Shown: one piece after another, positions 21,986 through 30,688 of the stretch | How positions within the stretch are numbered: position 1 is the stretch's first letter | How the letters are laid out: every line of letters starts with the position of its first letter | Assembly: GCA_937973685.1 (NCBI GenBank) | Contig: CALJKJ010000014.1 | Coordinates: forward strand, 1-41,072 | DNA from: an uncultured Flavobacteriales bacterium | Lineage (GTDB): Bacteria > Bacteroidota > Bacteroidia > Flavobacteriales_D > Crocinitomicaceae | DNA: 41,072 bases | Reading direction: 5' to 3' | The notes under the pieces: model-generated | What the model was told of the DNA's origin: nothing | The model's input: only the letters and a program-made list of their open reading frames with translations | Database searches by the model: none | Program-made: the position numbers and the translations under genes

Positions 21986-23467
21986 TTAGGATAATTCAAC
22001 GTATCCGCGTAATCCATGCAATCCGCCTTCTCTGCCAAATCCACTTTCTTTGAAACCGCCAAAAGGCGAAGTGGGATCAAACTTATTATACGTGTTTGCC
22101 CAAATTACCCCAGCTTTTAATTGCGTGGATAAATTAAAAATGCGGGATCCTTTTTCTGTCCAAACACCTGCAGCTAAACCATAAGGCGAATTATTGGCTT
22201 TTTGAATCACCTCATCAATTGTTCGGAATGTTTGAATCGTTAAAACCGGTCCAAAAATTTCTTCCTGAGCAATAACACTCGACTGAGCTACATCTGTAAA
22301 AAGAGTAGGTCGGATAAAATAGCCCGATGCCGGCAAGTCACAAGGACCTTCGTAAATTGTTGCACCTTCTTGTTTCCCAAGAGCGATGTATTGTTGAATC
22401 GTTTCATACTGCGCTTTTGAATTGATAGCGCCGATGTCTGTGTTTTTGTCCAACGGATTGCCAACATACAAGGAAGCAAGACGATCTTTCATTTTTTGAA
22501 TGACTTCGTCTGCAACTGATTCTTGCACAAACAAACGTGAGCCAGCGCAACATACATGACCTTGATTGAAGAAAATGCCATTAATAATTCCCTCAACGGC
22601 TTGGTCTATTGCTGCATCTTCAAAAACGATGTTTGCTGATTTTCCGCCCAGTTCAAGGGTCAATTTTTTACTGGTTCCTGCTACTGCTTGTTGAATTAAT
22701 TTACCGACAGCTGTTGAGCCAGTAAAAGCAATTTTGTTGATGTCCGGATGATTGACCAAAGCAGCACCTGTATCGCCATGACCAGTTATAATATTCACAA
22801 CACCAGCAGGTAATTGAGCTTCTTGGATAATTTCTGCTAATAACATTGCTGTTAATGGAGTTGTCTCAGCTGGTTTTAACACAACCGTATTGCCAGTTGC
22901 CAAAGCAGGAGCTATTTTCCAAGCGGCCATTAACAAAGGGAAATTCCACGGGATAATTTGACCAGCTACACCCAAAGGAGCGACAGTTCTATTTGGAAAA
23001 GCATACGCTAATTTATCGGCCCAACCAGCATAGTAAAAGAAGTAATTACATGCTAGGGGAATATCTATATCACGGGATTCACGAATGGGTTTCCCTGTAT
23101 CCAAACTTTCAACAATTGCCAATTCACGCGCTTTCTCTTGCATTATGCGTGCAATGCGGTAAATGTATTTCGCGCGTTCTTTGGGTGAAATTCCCGACCA
23201 AACGGTAGTGTATGCTTTTCGTGCGGCAGCTACAGCTAAATCAACATCAGTTTCATCGGCATAAGCGATTTGCGTTAGCACACTTTCGTCAGCAGGATTA
23301 ATTGTGTCAAAGTAACGGTTGGCAGTCGGTGGAACAAATGCACCACCTATAAACAACTCGTAACGCGGTTTTAGTTGAATGTGCTTAGTACTTTCTGGAC
23401 TTGGCGCATAATTCCAACCACCATTTACATCAAAATCAGTAGCCATTTGCTTATTGTTTGTCGTCAT
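21986..23467 (-). CDS. NAD(P)-dependent aldehyde dehydrogenase, complete, in deoC operon
   Basis: 493 residues, cytosolic. Expected motifs are all present: IIPWNFPLLMAAWKIAPALA, NTVVLKPAE with the cofactor lysine, FTGSTAVGK, TLELGGKSANIVF with the general base, FNQGHVCCAGSRLF with the catalytic cysteine, and EEIFGPVL. Lying between deoC and a pseudo-ALDH, it probably oxidises an aldehyde from deoxyribose breakdown, such as acetaldehyde released by DeoC. The 30-residue N-terminal extension (to SPESTKHIQLKP) is slightly longer than usual. Betaine or other aldehydes cannot be excluded. Confidence 0.93.
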   Translation of the reverse strand: MTTNNKQMATDFDVNGGWNYAPSPESTKHIQLKPRYELFIGGAFVPPTANRYFDTINPADESVLTQIAYADETDVDLAVAAARKAYTTVWSGISPKERAKYIYRIARIMQEKARELAIVESLDTGKPIRESRDIDIPLACNYFFYYAGWADKLAYAFPNRTVAPLGVAGQIIPWNFPLLMAAWKIAPALATGNTVVLKPAETTPLTAMLLAEIIQEAQLPAGVVNIITGHGDTGAALVNHPDINKIAFTGSTAVGKLIQQAVAGTSKKLTLELGGKSANIVFEDAAIDQAVEGIINGIFFNQGHVCCAGSRLFVQESVADEVIQKMKDRLASLYVGNPLDKNTDIGAINSKAQYETIQQYIALGKQEGATIYEGPCDLPASGYFIRPTLFTDVAQSSVIAQEEIFGPVLTIQTFRTIDEVIQKANNSPYGLAAGVWTEKGSRIFNLSTQLKAGVIWANTYNKFDPTSPFGGFKESGFGREGGLHGLRGYVELS

Positions 23468-23493
23468 TTTTCGTTGCTTTAAACGCTATTAAA

Positions 23494-24414
23494 TTAGTCG
23501 ATTGAAAAATAATCAGCACTTTGATAATTCCCCGATTGTTGTTTTACTAGTTGCATCAATACATCATTTGCAAGCGAACTTGCGCCAAAACGAAACCAAT
23601 CATTGGTTAACCACTCAACACCTAATGTTTCTTTCACCATCACTAGATTATGCAGCGCCAATTTTGCAGAAGAAATACCTCCTGCCGGTTTCATTCCTAC
23701 TCTGATACCCGTTTTTCGATAAAAATCTTTGATGGCACAAAGCATGGTATACGTCACTTGCATGGTTGCTGCAGGTTGAATTTTTCCAGTCGACGTTTTG
23801 ATAAAATCTGCACCAGCATACATGGCGATATCGCTTGCACGGCGCACTTGATCCAATGAACCTAATTCACCCGTTTCTAAAATTACTTTCAAACGAGCAG
23901 TTCCACATGCGGCTTTTATTGCTGCAATTTCATCAAATACGAATTGATAATCGCCCGATAAAAAACGACCTCTCGAAATAACCATATCGATTTCATCTGC
24001 TCCGTTTTCAACTGTAAAGCGTGTATCCATTAACTTTACATCCAAAGGAGCTTGACCACTCGAGAATCCAGTAGCAACAGATGCAACACGAATACCCGAA
24101 CTGCCCAGAGCTTTTTTTGCCTCCGCGACCATTGTTGGATAGACACAAATCGCAGCAACAGTTGGTAAATCGGGATAAGCATCGTGTAAATGTTGTGCTT
24201 TGTAACACAATTGACGCACCTTTCCTGGAGTATCTTTTCCTTCAAGCGTGGTCAAATCAATCATGCTGAGCACACGTTTTAGCCCGTCAATTTTAGTATC
24301 ACCTTTCAAACTTCTTGTCTGAAAGCGGGCACAACGTTCTTCCACACCTACTTTATCTACGTTTGGTGTTTGCCTGAAATCAGGAATTTGTGTTTGAGTT
24401 GTATTTATTATCAT
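23494..24414 (-). CDS. deoC: Deoxyribose-phosphate aldolase
   Basis: 306 residues. DeoC splits 2-deoxyribose-5-phosphate to glyceraldehyde-3-phosphate and acetaldehyde in nucleoside catabolism. The Schiff-base lysine is in DFIKTSTGKIQPAA, the second active-site lysine in VGMKPAGGISS, and KVILETGEL precedes them. It is longer than the E. coli enzyme, with an N-terminal extension, like other DeoC proteins paired with ALDH16-type dehydrogenases. It is the promoter-proximal gene of a minus-strand operon with 26- and 12-base gaps to the two dehydrogenase genes. Confidence 0.95.
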   Translation of the reverse strand: MIINTTQTQIPDFRQTPNVDKVGVEERCARFQTRSLKGDTKIDGLKRVLSMIDLTTLEGKDTPGKVRQLCYKAQHLHDAYPDLPTVAAICVYPTMVAEAKKALGSSGIRVASVATGFSSGQAPLDVKLMDTRFTVENGADEIDMVISRGRFLSGDYQFVFDEIAAIKAACGTARLKVILETGELGSLDQVRRASDIAMYAGADFIKTSTGKIQPAATMQVTYTMLCAIKDFYRKTGIRVGMKPAGGISSAKLALHNLVMVKETLGVEWLTNDWFRFGASSLANDVLMQLVKQQSGNYQSADYFSID

Positions 24415-24491
24415 GTAACGCGTTCAATTCTATCATGTAAAAATAACGAATCAAGTGATGTGTTTCTATAATTCAACGGGTAAATATTTCA

Positions 24492-24509
24492 AAACAGATT
24501 TTTCTGTTT
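24492..24509. promoter_or_regulatory. Short inverted repeat in the deoC/cysQ divergent region
   Basis: AAACAGA (24492-24498) and TCTGTTT (24503-24509) form a perfect 7-base inverted repeat separated by TTTT, 13 bases before the cysQ-like start. It may be an operator or a small hairpin in the leader. Confidence 0.35.
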
Positions 24510-24522
24510 ATCTTAGCAGGTG

Positions 24523-25335
24523 ATGAATCAAACACAACTTGTTGAACTTACTGCTATTGCCTTAGAAGGTGGCGTTGCTGCATCGCATGCAATCATGGAA
24601 GTTTACAAAGAACAGTTTGAAACGATTCAAAAGTCAGACGGAAGCCCAGTAACGATTGCCGATTTGACTTCCAATGAAATATTACAACGTTATTTAGCCC
24701 CAACAGGTATTCCAATTATTTCGGAAGAAAGCATTCACGAAGATTACGAATTGCGCAAAGAATGGGATTATTGTTGGTGCATCGATCCACTTGATGGCAC
24801 CAAAGAATTCATCAAAAAAAATGACGAATTTGCCGTTTGCATTGCCTTGATTCATCAACAAAAACCAGTATTGGGGTTCATTTTTTCTCCAGTGGAGAAA
24901 AAGGTGCTCATGGGTGGACAAAACATTCCACCTGCAATTTCGGCTTTTGATACAATTGCGCTGCCTGAACATTGGCAATTTATTGAAACGTCACCTTCGT
25001 TTCAATATCCATTGGTCATTACCGGAAGTCGCTCGCATCATTCGCAGCAAGAAACCCTTTTCCAGCAAGCATTGAGAGAAAAACACCCCGATATGCATTA
25101 CTTAAAAAAAGGAAGTGCACTCAAGTTTTTTGACCTCGCTCTTGGTTCGGTTCATTTGTATATTCGGATGGCGCCAACGATGGAATGGGATATAGCAGCG
25201 GGACAAGCAATTTTAGAAGCATTGAATGGAGAAATTATTCACGCTGAAAATAACTTGCCGTTGACCTATAATAAATCAGATTTATTTAATCCGTTTTTCA
25301 TTGCAAAAACAGCAGCTTACAAATTGATCGAATAA
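24523..25335 (+). CDS. cysQ: CysQ-like 3'(2'),5'-bisphosphate nucleotidase (inositol monophosphatase superfamily)
   Basis: 270 residues from ATG 24523; the preceding GTG is an alternative start. CysQ removes the 3' phosphate of PAP, recycling the by-product of sulfate activation. Metal-binding motifs are clear: SEES in IISEESIHEDYELR, CIDPLDGTKEFIKKNDEF, and the C-terminal MEWDIAAGQAILEALNG. GSALKFFDLALGSVHLYIR fits CysQ better than inositol monophosphatase. It starts an operon with two outer-membrane protein genes, which have 2-base spacing and 1-base overlap. Confidence 0.9.
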   Translation: MNQTQLVELTAIALEGGVAASHAIMEVYKEQFETIQKSDGSPVTIADLTSNEILQRYLAPTGIPIISEESIHEDYELRKEWDYCWCIDPLDGTKEFIKKNDEFAVCIALIHQQKPVLGFIFSPVEKKVLMGGQNIPPAISAFDTIALPEHWQFIETSPSFQYPLVITGSRSHHSQQETLFQQALREKHPDMHYLKKGSALKFFDLALGSVHLYIRMAPTMEWDIAAGQAILEALNGEIIHAENNLPLTYNKSDLFNPFFIAKTAAYKLIE

Positions 25336-25337
25336 CG

Positions 25338-26864
25338 ATGCGTTACCTCATTATTGTATATTGCTACTTTTCTTTCTTTTCTGTTACTGCACAAGACAGG
25401 TTGCTGCCCATTGCACAACAATTCAAAGACCAAGCGCTTCATTCTGAAACTAATTTTACACCCGTTTTCCCCATTACAAATAGTGTTGCTAAATACTATA
25501 AAATGACGAAGGATTCGGCCAAACGCTATTCAGCTGTTGGGTTGTTTTTATACAAACGTGAATTAATCGAATTAACAACTGATGAAGGTAACTTGTGGAT
25601 TACTCCGCTATTTGATGTGAGTATCGGCAAAGGAATGGCAGATAGTTCGAGAATTTCACAAAACACGCGAGGAATTCGGGTGGAAGGAACTTTTGGTAAA
25701 AATGTCTTTTATTCGACAAGCGTTTATGAAAATCAAGCGTTGTTTCCAGCTTACTTTGCGCACTATATCGACCAACGGGGCGAATTGTATTACAAACCAT
25801 CGGACTCCTCATACTTCACCCAAAATGCAGTTGTTCCAGGCGCTGCACGGACAAAACCTTTCAAAACCTCTGGCTATGATTATGCGTTTGCGTTTGGAAA
25901 TATTCATTGGGAAATGACAAAGAAAATCGCAATCGATTGGGGAAATAACGCTTATTTTGTCGGAAGTGGTTACCGATCAATGCTTTGGTCAGACAACAGT
26001 ATTCGAGCAATCAATTTACGTGCAACGATACAACTTACCCCAAGAATTTCATGGCAATTTGTGCGCATGCGCGGCCTGAATTTATTGCGGAAACCATTTG
26101 CAGAAAATGCAGAAGCTTACTACGAACCAACTTCGTTGAGTTTCAATACGATTTATTTTCAACCTACCAAAAACAGTTCCATTGGAATTTTTGAAGGTGG
26201 TAATTGGTACCGTGGCGATTCATTGCAAAAAACACCCATTCAAGCCCTTTATTTTCTTCCACTTCCTGGTGTTGCAACTTTGCAAGAACGTTGGAAAAAC
26301 AATGCCTATTCGCTCATTGGAATTGACGGTAAAATTCATTTCAATAACTGGCTGATTTATGGTCAAATTGGTCGTTCAGCATTGACAAAAAACAGCACTA
26401 TCGGACAAATTGGTGCACGGTTTTATTGGGCAACGAAAAAACCGAATTTCGTGCAATTTGAATACAATTTTGCAGATAAGAACGCTTATCTTGCTCGTCA
26501 ACCACGAATCAATTATGCCAACTACCAACTTCCAATAGCCCATCCTATGGGGAATAATTTGAGTGAATTTGTTGTGCGTTTTTATTGCGAATGGAAGCGT
26601 TTTTTCATCAATGGAACAGTTAATTATTATGCGAAACAAAACGCAAATTACCAAAATCTGTTGCCTCTCTACACGGAACAAATCAACACGAATCAACAAG
26701 TGTATCATCAGTTAATCGAACTGGGGTATCATTTCAACAAAGCAATTGGCTTTCAAGTGTTTGGATCGGTGCGTTACCGACAACTTATGGGTGAAAAATC
26801 AGCAAATACATGGGTGAACGTTGGGATTCGCACGCAATTAATCAACCATTATTCCGATTTTTGA
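25338..26864 (+). CDS. Outer-membrane beta-barrel protein, Wzi/RemB-like
   Basis: 508 residues with a signal peptide ending near SVTAQ (residue 19). The rest is built of alternating amphipathic strands ending in aromatic residues (GARFYWATKKPNFVQFEYNF, FFINGTVNYYAKQN, VNVGIRTQLINHYSDF), as expected for a beta-barrel. Blocks such as IDWGNNAYFVGSGYRSMLWSD and LTPRISWQFVRMRGLNLL are similar in style to capsule-assembly Wzi proteins and the gliding-related RemB, but I cannot assign either firmly. It starts 2 bases after cysQ and overlaps the next, related gene by one base. Confidence 0.7.
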   Translation: MRYLIIVYCYFSFFSVTAQDRLLPIAQQFKDQALHSETNFTPVFPITNSVAKYYKMTKDSAKRYSAVGLFLYKRELIELTTDEGNLWITPLFDVSIGKGMADSSRISQNTRGIRVEGTFGKNVFYSTSVYENQALFPAYFAHYIDQRGELYYKPSDSSYFTQNAVVPGAARTKPFKTSGYDYAFAFGNIHWEMTKKIAIDWGNNAYFVGSGYRSMLWSDNSIRAINLRATIQLTPRISWQFVRMRGLNLLRKPFAENAEAYYEPTSLSFNTIYFQPTKNSSIGIFEGGNWYRGDSLQKTPIQALYFLPLPGVATLQERWKNNAYSLIGIDGKIHFNNWLIYGQIGRSALTKNSTIGQIGARFYWATKKPNFVQFEYNFADKNAYLARQPRINYANYQLPIAHPMGNNLSEFVVRFYCEWKRFFINGTVNYYAKQNANYQNLLPLYTEQINTNQQVYHQLIELGYHFNKAIGFQVFGSVRYRQLMGEKSANTWVNVGIRTQLINHYSDF

Positions 26865-28327
26865 TGAAAGCAATTGCACTCCTATTCTGTTTGGTTATTA
26901 TTCACACGATTGGGAAATCACAGGTCAGTATCGCTCCTATTACTTATTCGGACAAACCGTATGAAAACATTTTTTTCTATGGTAGCCACGAAGGAATACA
27001 ACCAGCAATGCGTTACCAAAATATTAAATGGTATCCAACGTCCAGCAATGATACCTTTGATGTTCAACTCATTGCGATTGAATACGCACGTAGAAAAAAA
27101 ACGCTCATGCCAGTTGTTGATGGATTTGCAAATCTTGATGCGCGTTTCAATTACCGCAGTGCTGTTGGTGTTTCGTATGAATCTAATTATAAAAACTGGA
27201 CAAATAAAACGCTTTTTACAAGCGGTTGGGCAACAACTACTCCCCTGAATCAACATCCAACGGTATTTGATCAAGGCGACAAATCAAGTGGGCATTTTTA
27301 TTCCGATTTGCGCACACGATTTGGTTACACTCCAAACAAAACAACACACATTAGTTTTGGAATTGATAACCAGTTTTTTGGTGAAGGATATCGTTCACTG
27401 ATTCAAGGTGATCAAGTTGCGCCAAATCCATTTGCGATGGCACGCATTCGTTTTTGGAAGTTGGAATACGGCCTTCTTTATCAAGGATTCATGGAAAATG
27501 ACACGGTGAATCCTTGGAAGTTCAATACCACTCATTACTTGAGTTTTCGCGCATCAAATCGGTTAAGCTTTGCCGTTTTTGAAAGTGTGCTTTTTCAACC
27601 AAAAGACGTGAGTTTCAAACGTGGTTTTGAGGTAGAGTATTTAAATCCATTTGTGTTTTTTCGTCCGCAAGAATACAGCATTGGCTCAACAGATAATGTG
27701 TTTTTAGCAGCACAAGCAGCATATCGTTTCCAAAACAAATGTGTTTACACACAAGTTTCAATTGACGAATTTGATCTTACACAAATCAAAAACAGAACGC
27801 GTTGGTGGGCAAATAAATACGGCATTCAGCTGGGGATTAAAGGAAATAGCGGAAAATTAATGTATCGTTTTGAAGGGAATTTGGTACGCCCATACATGTA
27901 TTCACATGTGAACAATGGTCAAAACAATGGTCATTTAGGTCGCCCACTAGCCCATGCGTTGGGAGCGAATTTTGTTGAATTACTTAGTGTCTTCTCTTTT
28001 CCAATAAATCGATACCAGTTCAAAGCTTTTGGTTCATTTTACCTAAAAGGATTGGATGAAAATGGTTTGAGCTATGGTGGTGACATTTACCAAAGTTATG
28101 TGTTAAAGCCTGTTGACAAAGAATTCAATAATACGATTGGTCAAGGAGTTACCATTCGTAGGGTGCAACTTGGATCTGAAATCTCAACTTGGATAAAACA
28201 ACTAGACGGAAAAATATATTGTCAATTAGGACTGGGATTGATTTGGGGAGATGTGCCAACCAAGCTACAAAGCAACTTTGTTATTGGTATACGCTCTGGC
28301 TTATTTCAGGAACGTAAACTGTTCTAA
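26864..28327 (+). CDS. Outer-membrane beta-barrel protein, Wzi/RemB-like, second copy
   Basis: 487 residues from ATG 26864, chosen because MKAIALLFCLVIIHTIGKSQ is a complete signal peptide; a frame from 26810 lies inside the previous gene. It shares layout with the upstream product, including FGIDNQFFGEGYRSLIQGDQ, matching the GSGYRSMLWSD block, and GRPLAHALGANFVEL, matching AHPMGNNLSEFVV. The two are therefore divergent paralogues that may form a complex. RemB of Flavobacterium takes part in motility. The TGATG overlap couples translation. Confidence 0.72.
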   Translation: MKAIALLFCLVIIHTIGKSQVSIAPITYSDKPYENIFFYGSHEGIQPAMRYQNIKWYPTSSNDTFDVQLIAIEYARRKKTLMPVVDGFANLDARFNYRSAVGVSYESNYKNWTNKTLFTSGWATTTPLNQHPTVFDQGDKSSGHFYSDLRTRFGYTPNKTTHISFGIDNQFFGEGYRSLIQGDQVAPNPFAMARIRFWKLEYGLLYQGFMENDTVNPWKFNTTHYLSFRASNRLSFAVFESVLFQPKDVSFKRGFEVEYLNPFVFFRPQEYSIGSTDNVFLAAQAAYRFQNKCVYTQVSIDEFDLTQIKNRTRWWANKYGIQLGIKGNSGKLMYRFEGNLVRPYMYSHVNNGQNNGHLGRPLAHALGANFVELLSVFSFPINRYQFKAFGSFYLKGLDENGLSYGGDIYQSYVLKPVDKEFNNTIGQGVTIRRVQLGSEISTWIKQLDGKIYCQLGLGLIWGDVPTKLQSNFVIGIRSGLFQERKLF

Positions 28328-28716
28328 TCATTTTTAAAAGTTGGGGCAAAAAAAGAGGGAGGCTTACCACTTCCTCCCTCAAACTAACACACCTATGACC
28401 CGATTAGATCCTATACTGAAGATAGGTATCATGAATCTGATACAGTACAAATCTAATACATTTTTTTAATTGAAAATCATGTTTTTTAAATTTCCTATAA
28501 ATTTTCTTATTATTTAACTTTTATACGTACTTTCATGTATATTTTTTCAGTTAAATACGTATCTATGAGGGGTTGTGATTTGATGTAAACTTTTGTGATC
28601 AACTGACTTTTACTTCGCTTGAACCTTTCTATAAGAAAAGATGAAATATTCTTGTGAAATTATGTGATTTATCCGACTTGAACCTTTAATTTTACGGCAC
28701 AATTTAATACACAAAG
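28328..28716. other. Gene-free stretch of 389 bases between operons
   Basis: No coding region is seen. It contains three consecutive hairpins (28355-28443) and a direct repeat CTTGAACCTTT at 28618-28628 and 28677-28687, the second copy ending 29 bases before the heme O synthase start. The rest is A+T rich. Confidence 0.6.
28355..28443 (+). ncRNA. Candidate structured RNA: three adjacent hairpins
   Basis: GAGGGAGG (28355-28362) pairs perfectly with CCTCCCTC (28373-28380). CCTAT (28410-28414) pairs with ATAGG (28422-28426). GTATCA (28426-28431) pairs with TGATAC (28438-28443). The first hairpin is preceded by a run of A, so read on the minus strand it would be followed by T7 like a terminator. 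On the plus strand it is followed by AAACTAACACACC. It may be a 3' regulatory element of the upstream operon or a small RNA. Confidence 0.35.
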
Positions 28717-29598
28717 ATGAACATCAGTAAGCAAATTAAGATGTATATGGATTTTGTAAAATTCAGGTTAGCATCGCTCGTGATTATTTCAGCGCTTTCG
28801 GGGTATCTTTTTGTTGGCGCTTCTGATGGTCTCGAAATTTTTTATTTGCTCTTTGGTGGTTTTCTTGTGACTGCTGCGTCTAATGGATCAAACCAAATAT
28901 GGGAACGTGAATTAGATATTCTCATGAACAGAACTGGCAAACGACCATTGCCTCTTGGTAACATGACTGTACATCACGGTTTATTCGTTGTTGCAATCTG
29001 TTTGTTGCCAGGACTTTGGATGTTATACCAATTGAATCTTGGTTCCATGCTACTCGGATTGGCGGCATTTGTTTCGTACGTTTTCATTTATACACCCATG
29101 AAGCGCGTTTCTCCTTGGGCAGTGTTCGTTGGTGCTTTTCCTGGTGCAATTCCACCAATGCTGGGTGCCGTAGCTGGTTCTGATAGTTTTGGATTGATTC
29201 CCGGAGTTTTGTTTTTTGTGCAATTTGTATGGCAATTCCCTCATTTCTGGGCTATTGCTTGGGTATTATACGATGACTACAAACAAGGCGGTTTTTCATT
29301 GTTGCCATCAAAAACTGGAAAGAGCAAAGCCTCAGCTTATCAAATTGCCGCATATTCTTTTGCATTAATTCCGTTCACGCTACTTCCTTGGTTGTTGGGC
29401 TGGTGTGGTACAACTACATTAATTATCGGAGGTCTCTTGTCAATTTTGTTCTTTTTATTATCCTACAAATTGCTTGTTACGCTTGATGCAAAAGATGCGC
29501 GTAAACTTATGTTCGCTTCATTTGTTTATTTACCAATCATACAATTTTTATACGTATTCAATCGAATTGAACCAGTTATAACAGATTTACTAAAATAA
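28717..29598 (+). CDS. ctaB: Protoheme IX farnesyltransferase (heme O synthase)
   Basis: 293 residues with seven to nine membrane helices. It attaches a farnesyl group to heme b to give heme O, needed by heme-copper oxidases. Family blocks are VKFRLASLVIISALSGY, the Asp-rich motif NQIWERELDILMNRTGKRPL, and YTPMKRVSPWAVFVGAFPGAIPP. It heads a cluster for cytochrome c oxidase subunits III and IV and copper chaperones, with 13-20 base gaps. Its start follows two copies of CTTGAACCTTT that may be regulatory. Confidence 0.95.
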   Translation: MNISKQIKMYMDFVKFRLASLVIISALSGYLFVGASDGLEIFYLLFGGFLVTAASNGSNQIWERELDILMNRTGKRPLPLGNMTVHHGLFVVAICLLPGLWMLYQLNLGSMLLGLAAFVSYVFIYTPMKRVSPWAVFVGAFPGAIPPMLGAVAGSDSFGLIPGVLFFVQFVWQFPHFWAIAWVLYDDYKQGGFSLLPSKTGKSKASAYQIAAYSFALIPFTLLPWLLGWCGTTTLIIGGLLSILFFLLSYKLLVTLDAKDARKLMFASFVYLPIIQFLYVFNRIEPVITDLLK

Positions 29599-29611
29599 TT
29601 AACGCAGCGCT

Positions 29612-30667
29612 ATGAAACAAAATTTTGTTAACGACCTGACTCCAGAAGTTCGTGAAAAAATGAAAAAAAACACTGTTTACATTAGTGTATTCAGTATTGC
29701 AATGCTTTTCGCAGGATTAACTTCCGCATACATTGTAAGCATGGGTGACTCTTTTTGGGTAAAATATGATTTTCCGCCTGCATTTTATATCTCCACTTGC
29801 TTTATTATCCTAAGTAGTGTTGTGTTTGCAATAGGTGTGAATAAAGCCCGCAAAGAAAACAAACCAGGATTATTAAAATTAATTGTGCCAACAACCTTTG
29901 TACTTGGAGTGCTTTTTGCAGCTTTTCAATGGATTGGTTACGGTCAATTGGTTGATAATGGCGCGTATTTAAGCTCAAAAATTACTGTTTCAAATGGACG
30001 TTACGGCAACTACTACGAATTAAAAATCAACAACAAATACATGGAAGTTGATGGAAGTGATTATTTAGTTGGTGGTAAAGTCATGTCAGAAAAAGATAAA
30101 AAAGCGGTGAGTGCTTTTGCGAAACAATTGACAAGCGCTTCAGCTGATAAATCAATTAATATTCGCGATTACGGAACATATTCATTGATGTACAAAAACA
30201 ATCCTGTAACATTGAAAAACGGTCAGTTTTTTGTAAACGATACAGTCCCATTGCAGTATGTTGATTTAGTACGATTAGAAGAATTTGCTATTCATTTACG
30301 CGATGGTCGAGGACATTTCTTCCACAAAGGAAAATACGGTAAAGACTTTATTGTGTATTACAAAGGCAGAGCTCTTGATTACAACGATGGGAAATTAACG
30401 TACAAAGGACAAGTATTGAGTGCGCCATTACAATTAAAAATGGATGATTCTGCAGATCAATCAACAGCATATTTGTACATCATTACCTTTTTACATTTGT
30501 TGCATATTCTTGGAACGTTGATATTTATGTTAGTCATGTCAATTCGTTCATTTTCAGGTAGATTAGCAATCAATGAATACATTCAGCTTCGTGTCGGAGG
30601 AATTTTCTGGCATTTTTTAGGTGGATTATGGATTTATTTATTGCTTTTTTTGCTTTTTATTCATTAA
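29612..30667 (+). CDS. Cytochrome c oxidase subunit III-like protein with a large inserted domain
   Basis: 351 residues. The first 115 residues hold the N-terminal helices (YISVFSIAMLFAGLTSAYIV, STCFIILSSVVFAIG, FVLGVLFAAFQWIGYGQL). The last 68 hold the closing helices with FLHLLHILGTLIFM and GGIFWHFLGGLWIYLLLFL, as in CoxC. Between them, residues about 121-283 form a hydrophilic insert rich in charged residues, where ordinary bacterial subunit III has only a short loop. The insert lies on the same side of the membrane and between the same helices as that of the next gene. The product is part of the inner-membrane terminal oxidase. Confidence 0.85.
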   Translation: MKQNFVNDLTPEVREKMKKNTVYISVFSIAMLFAGLTSAYIVSMGDSFWVKYDFPPAFYISTCFIILSSVVFAIGVNKARKENKPGLLKLIVPTTFVLGVLFAAFQWIGYGQLVDNGAYLSSKITVSNGRYGNYYELKINNKYMEVDGSDYLVGGKVMSEKDKKAVSAFAKQLTSASADKSINIRDYGTYSLMYKNNPVTLKNGQFFVNDTVPLQYVDLVRLEEFAIHLRDGRGHFFHKGKYGKDFIVYYKGRALDYNDGKLTYKGQVLSAPLQLKMDDSADQSTAYLYIITFLHLLHILGTLIFMLVMSIRSFSGRLAINEYIQLRVGGIFWHFLGGLWIYLLLFLLFIH

Positions 30668-30688
30668 ACTTGCAAAAAAATTTATAAA

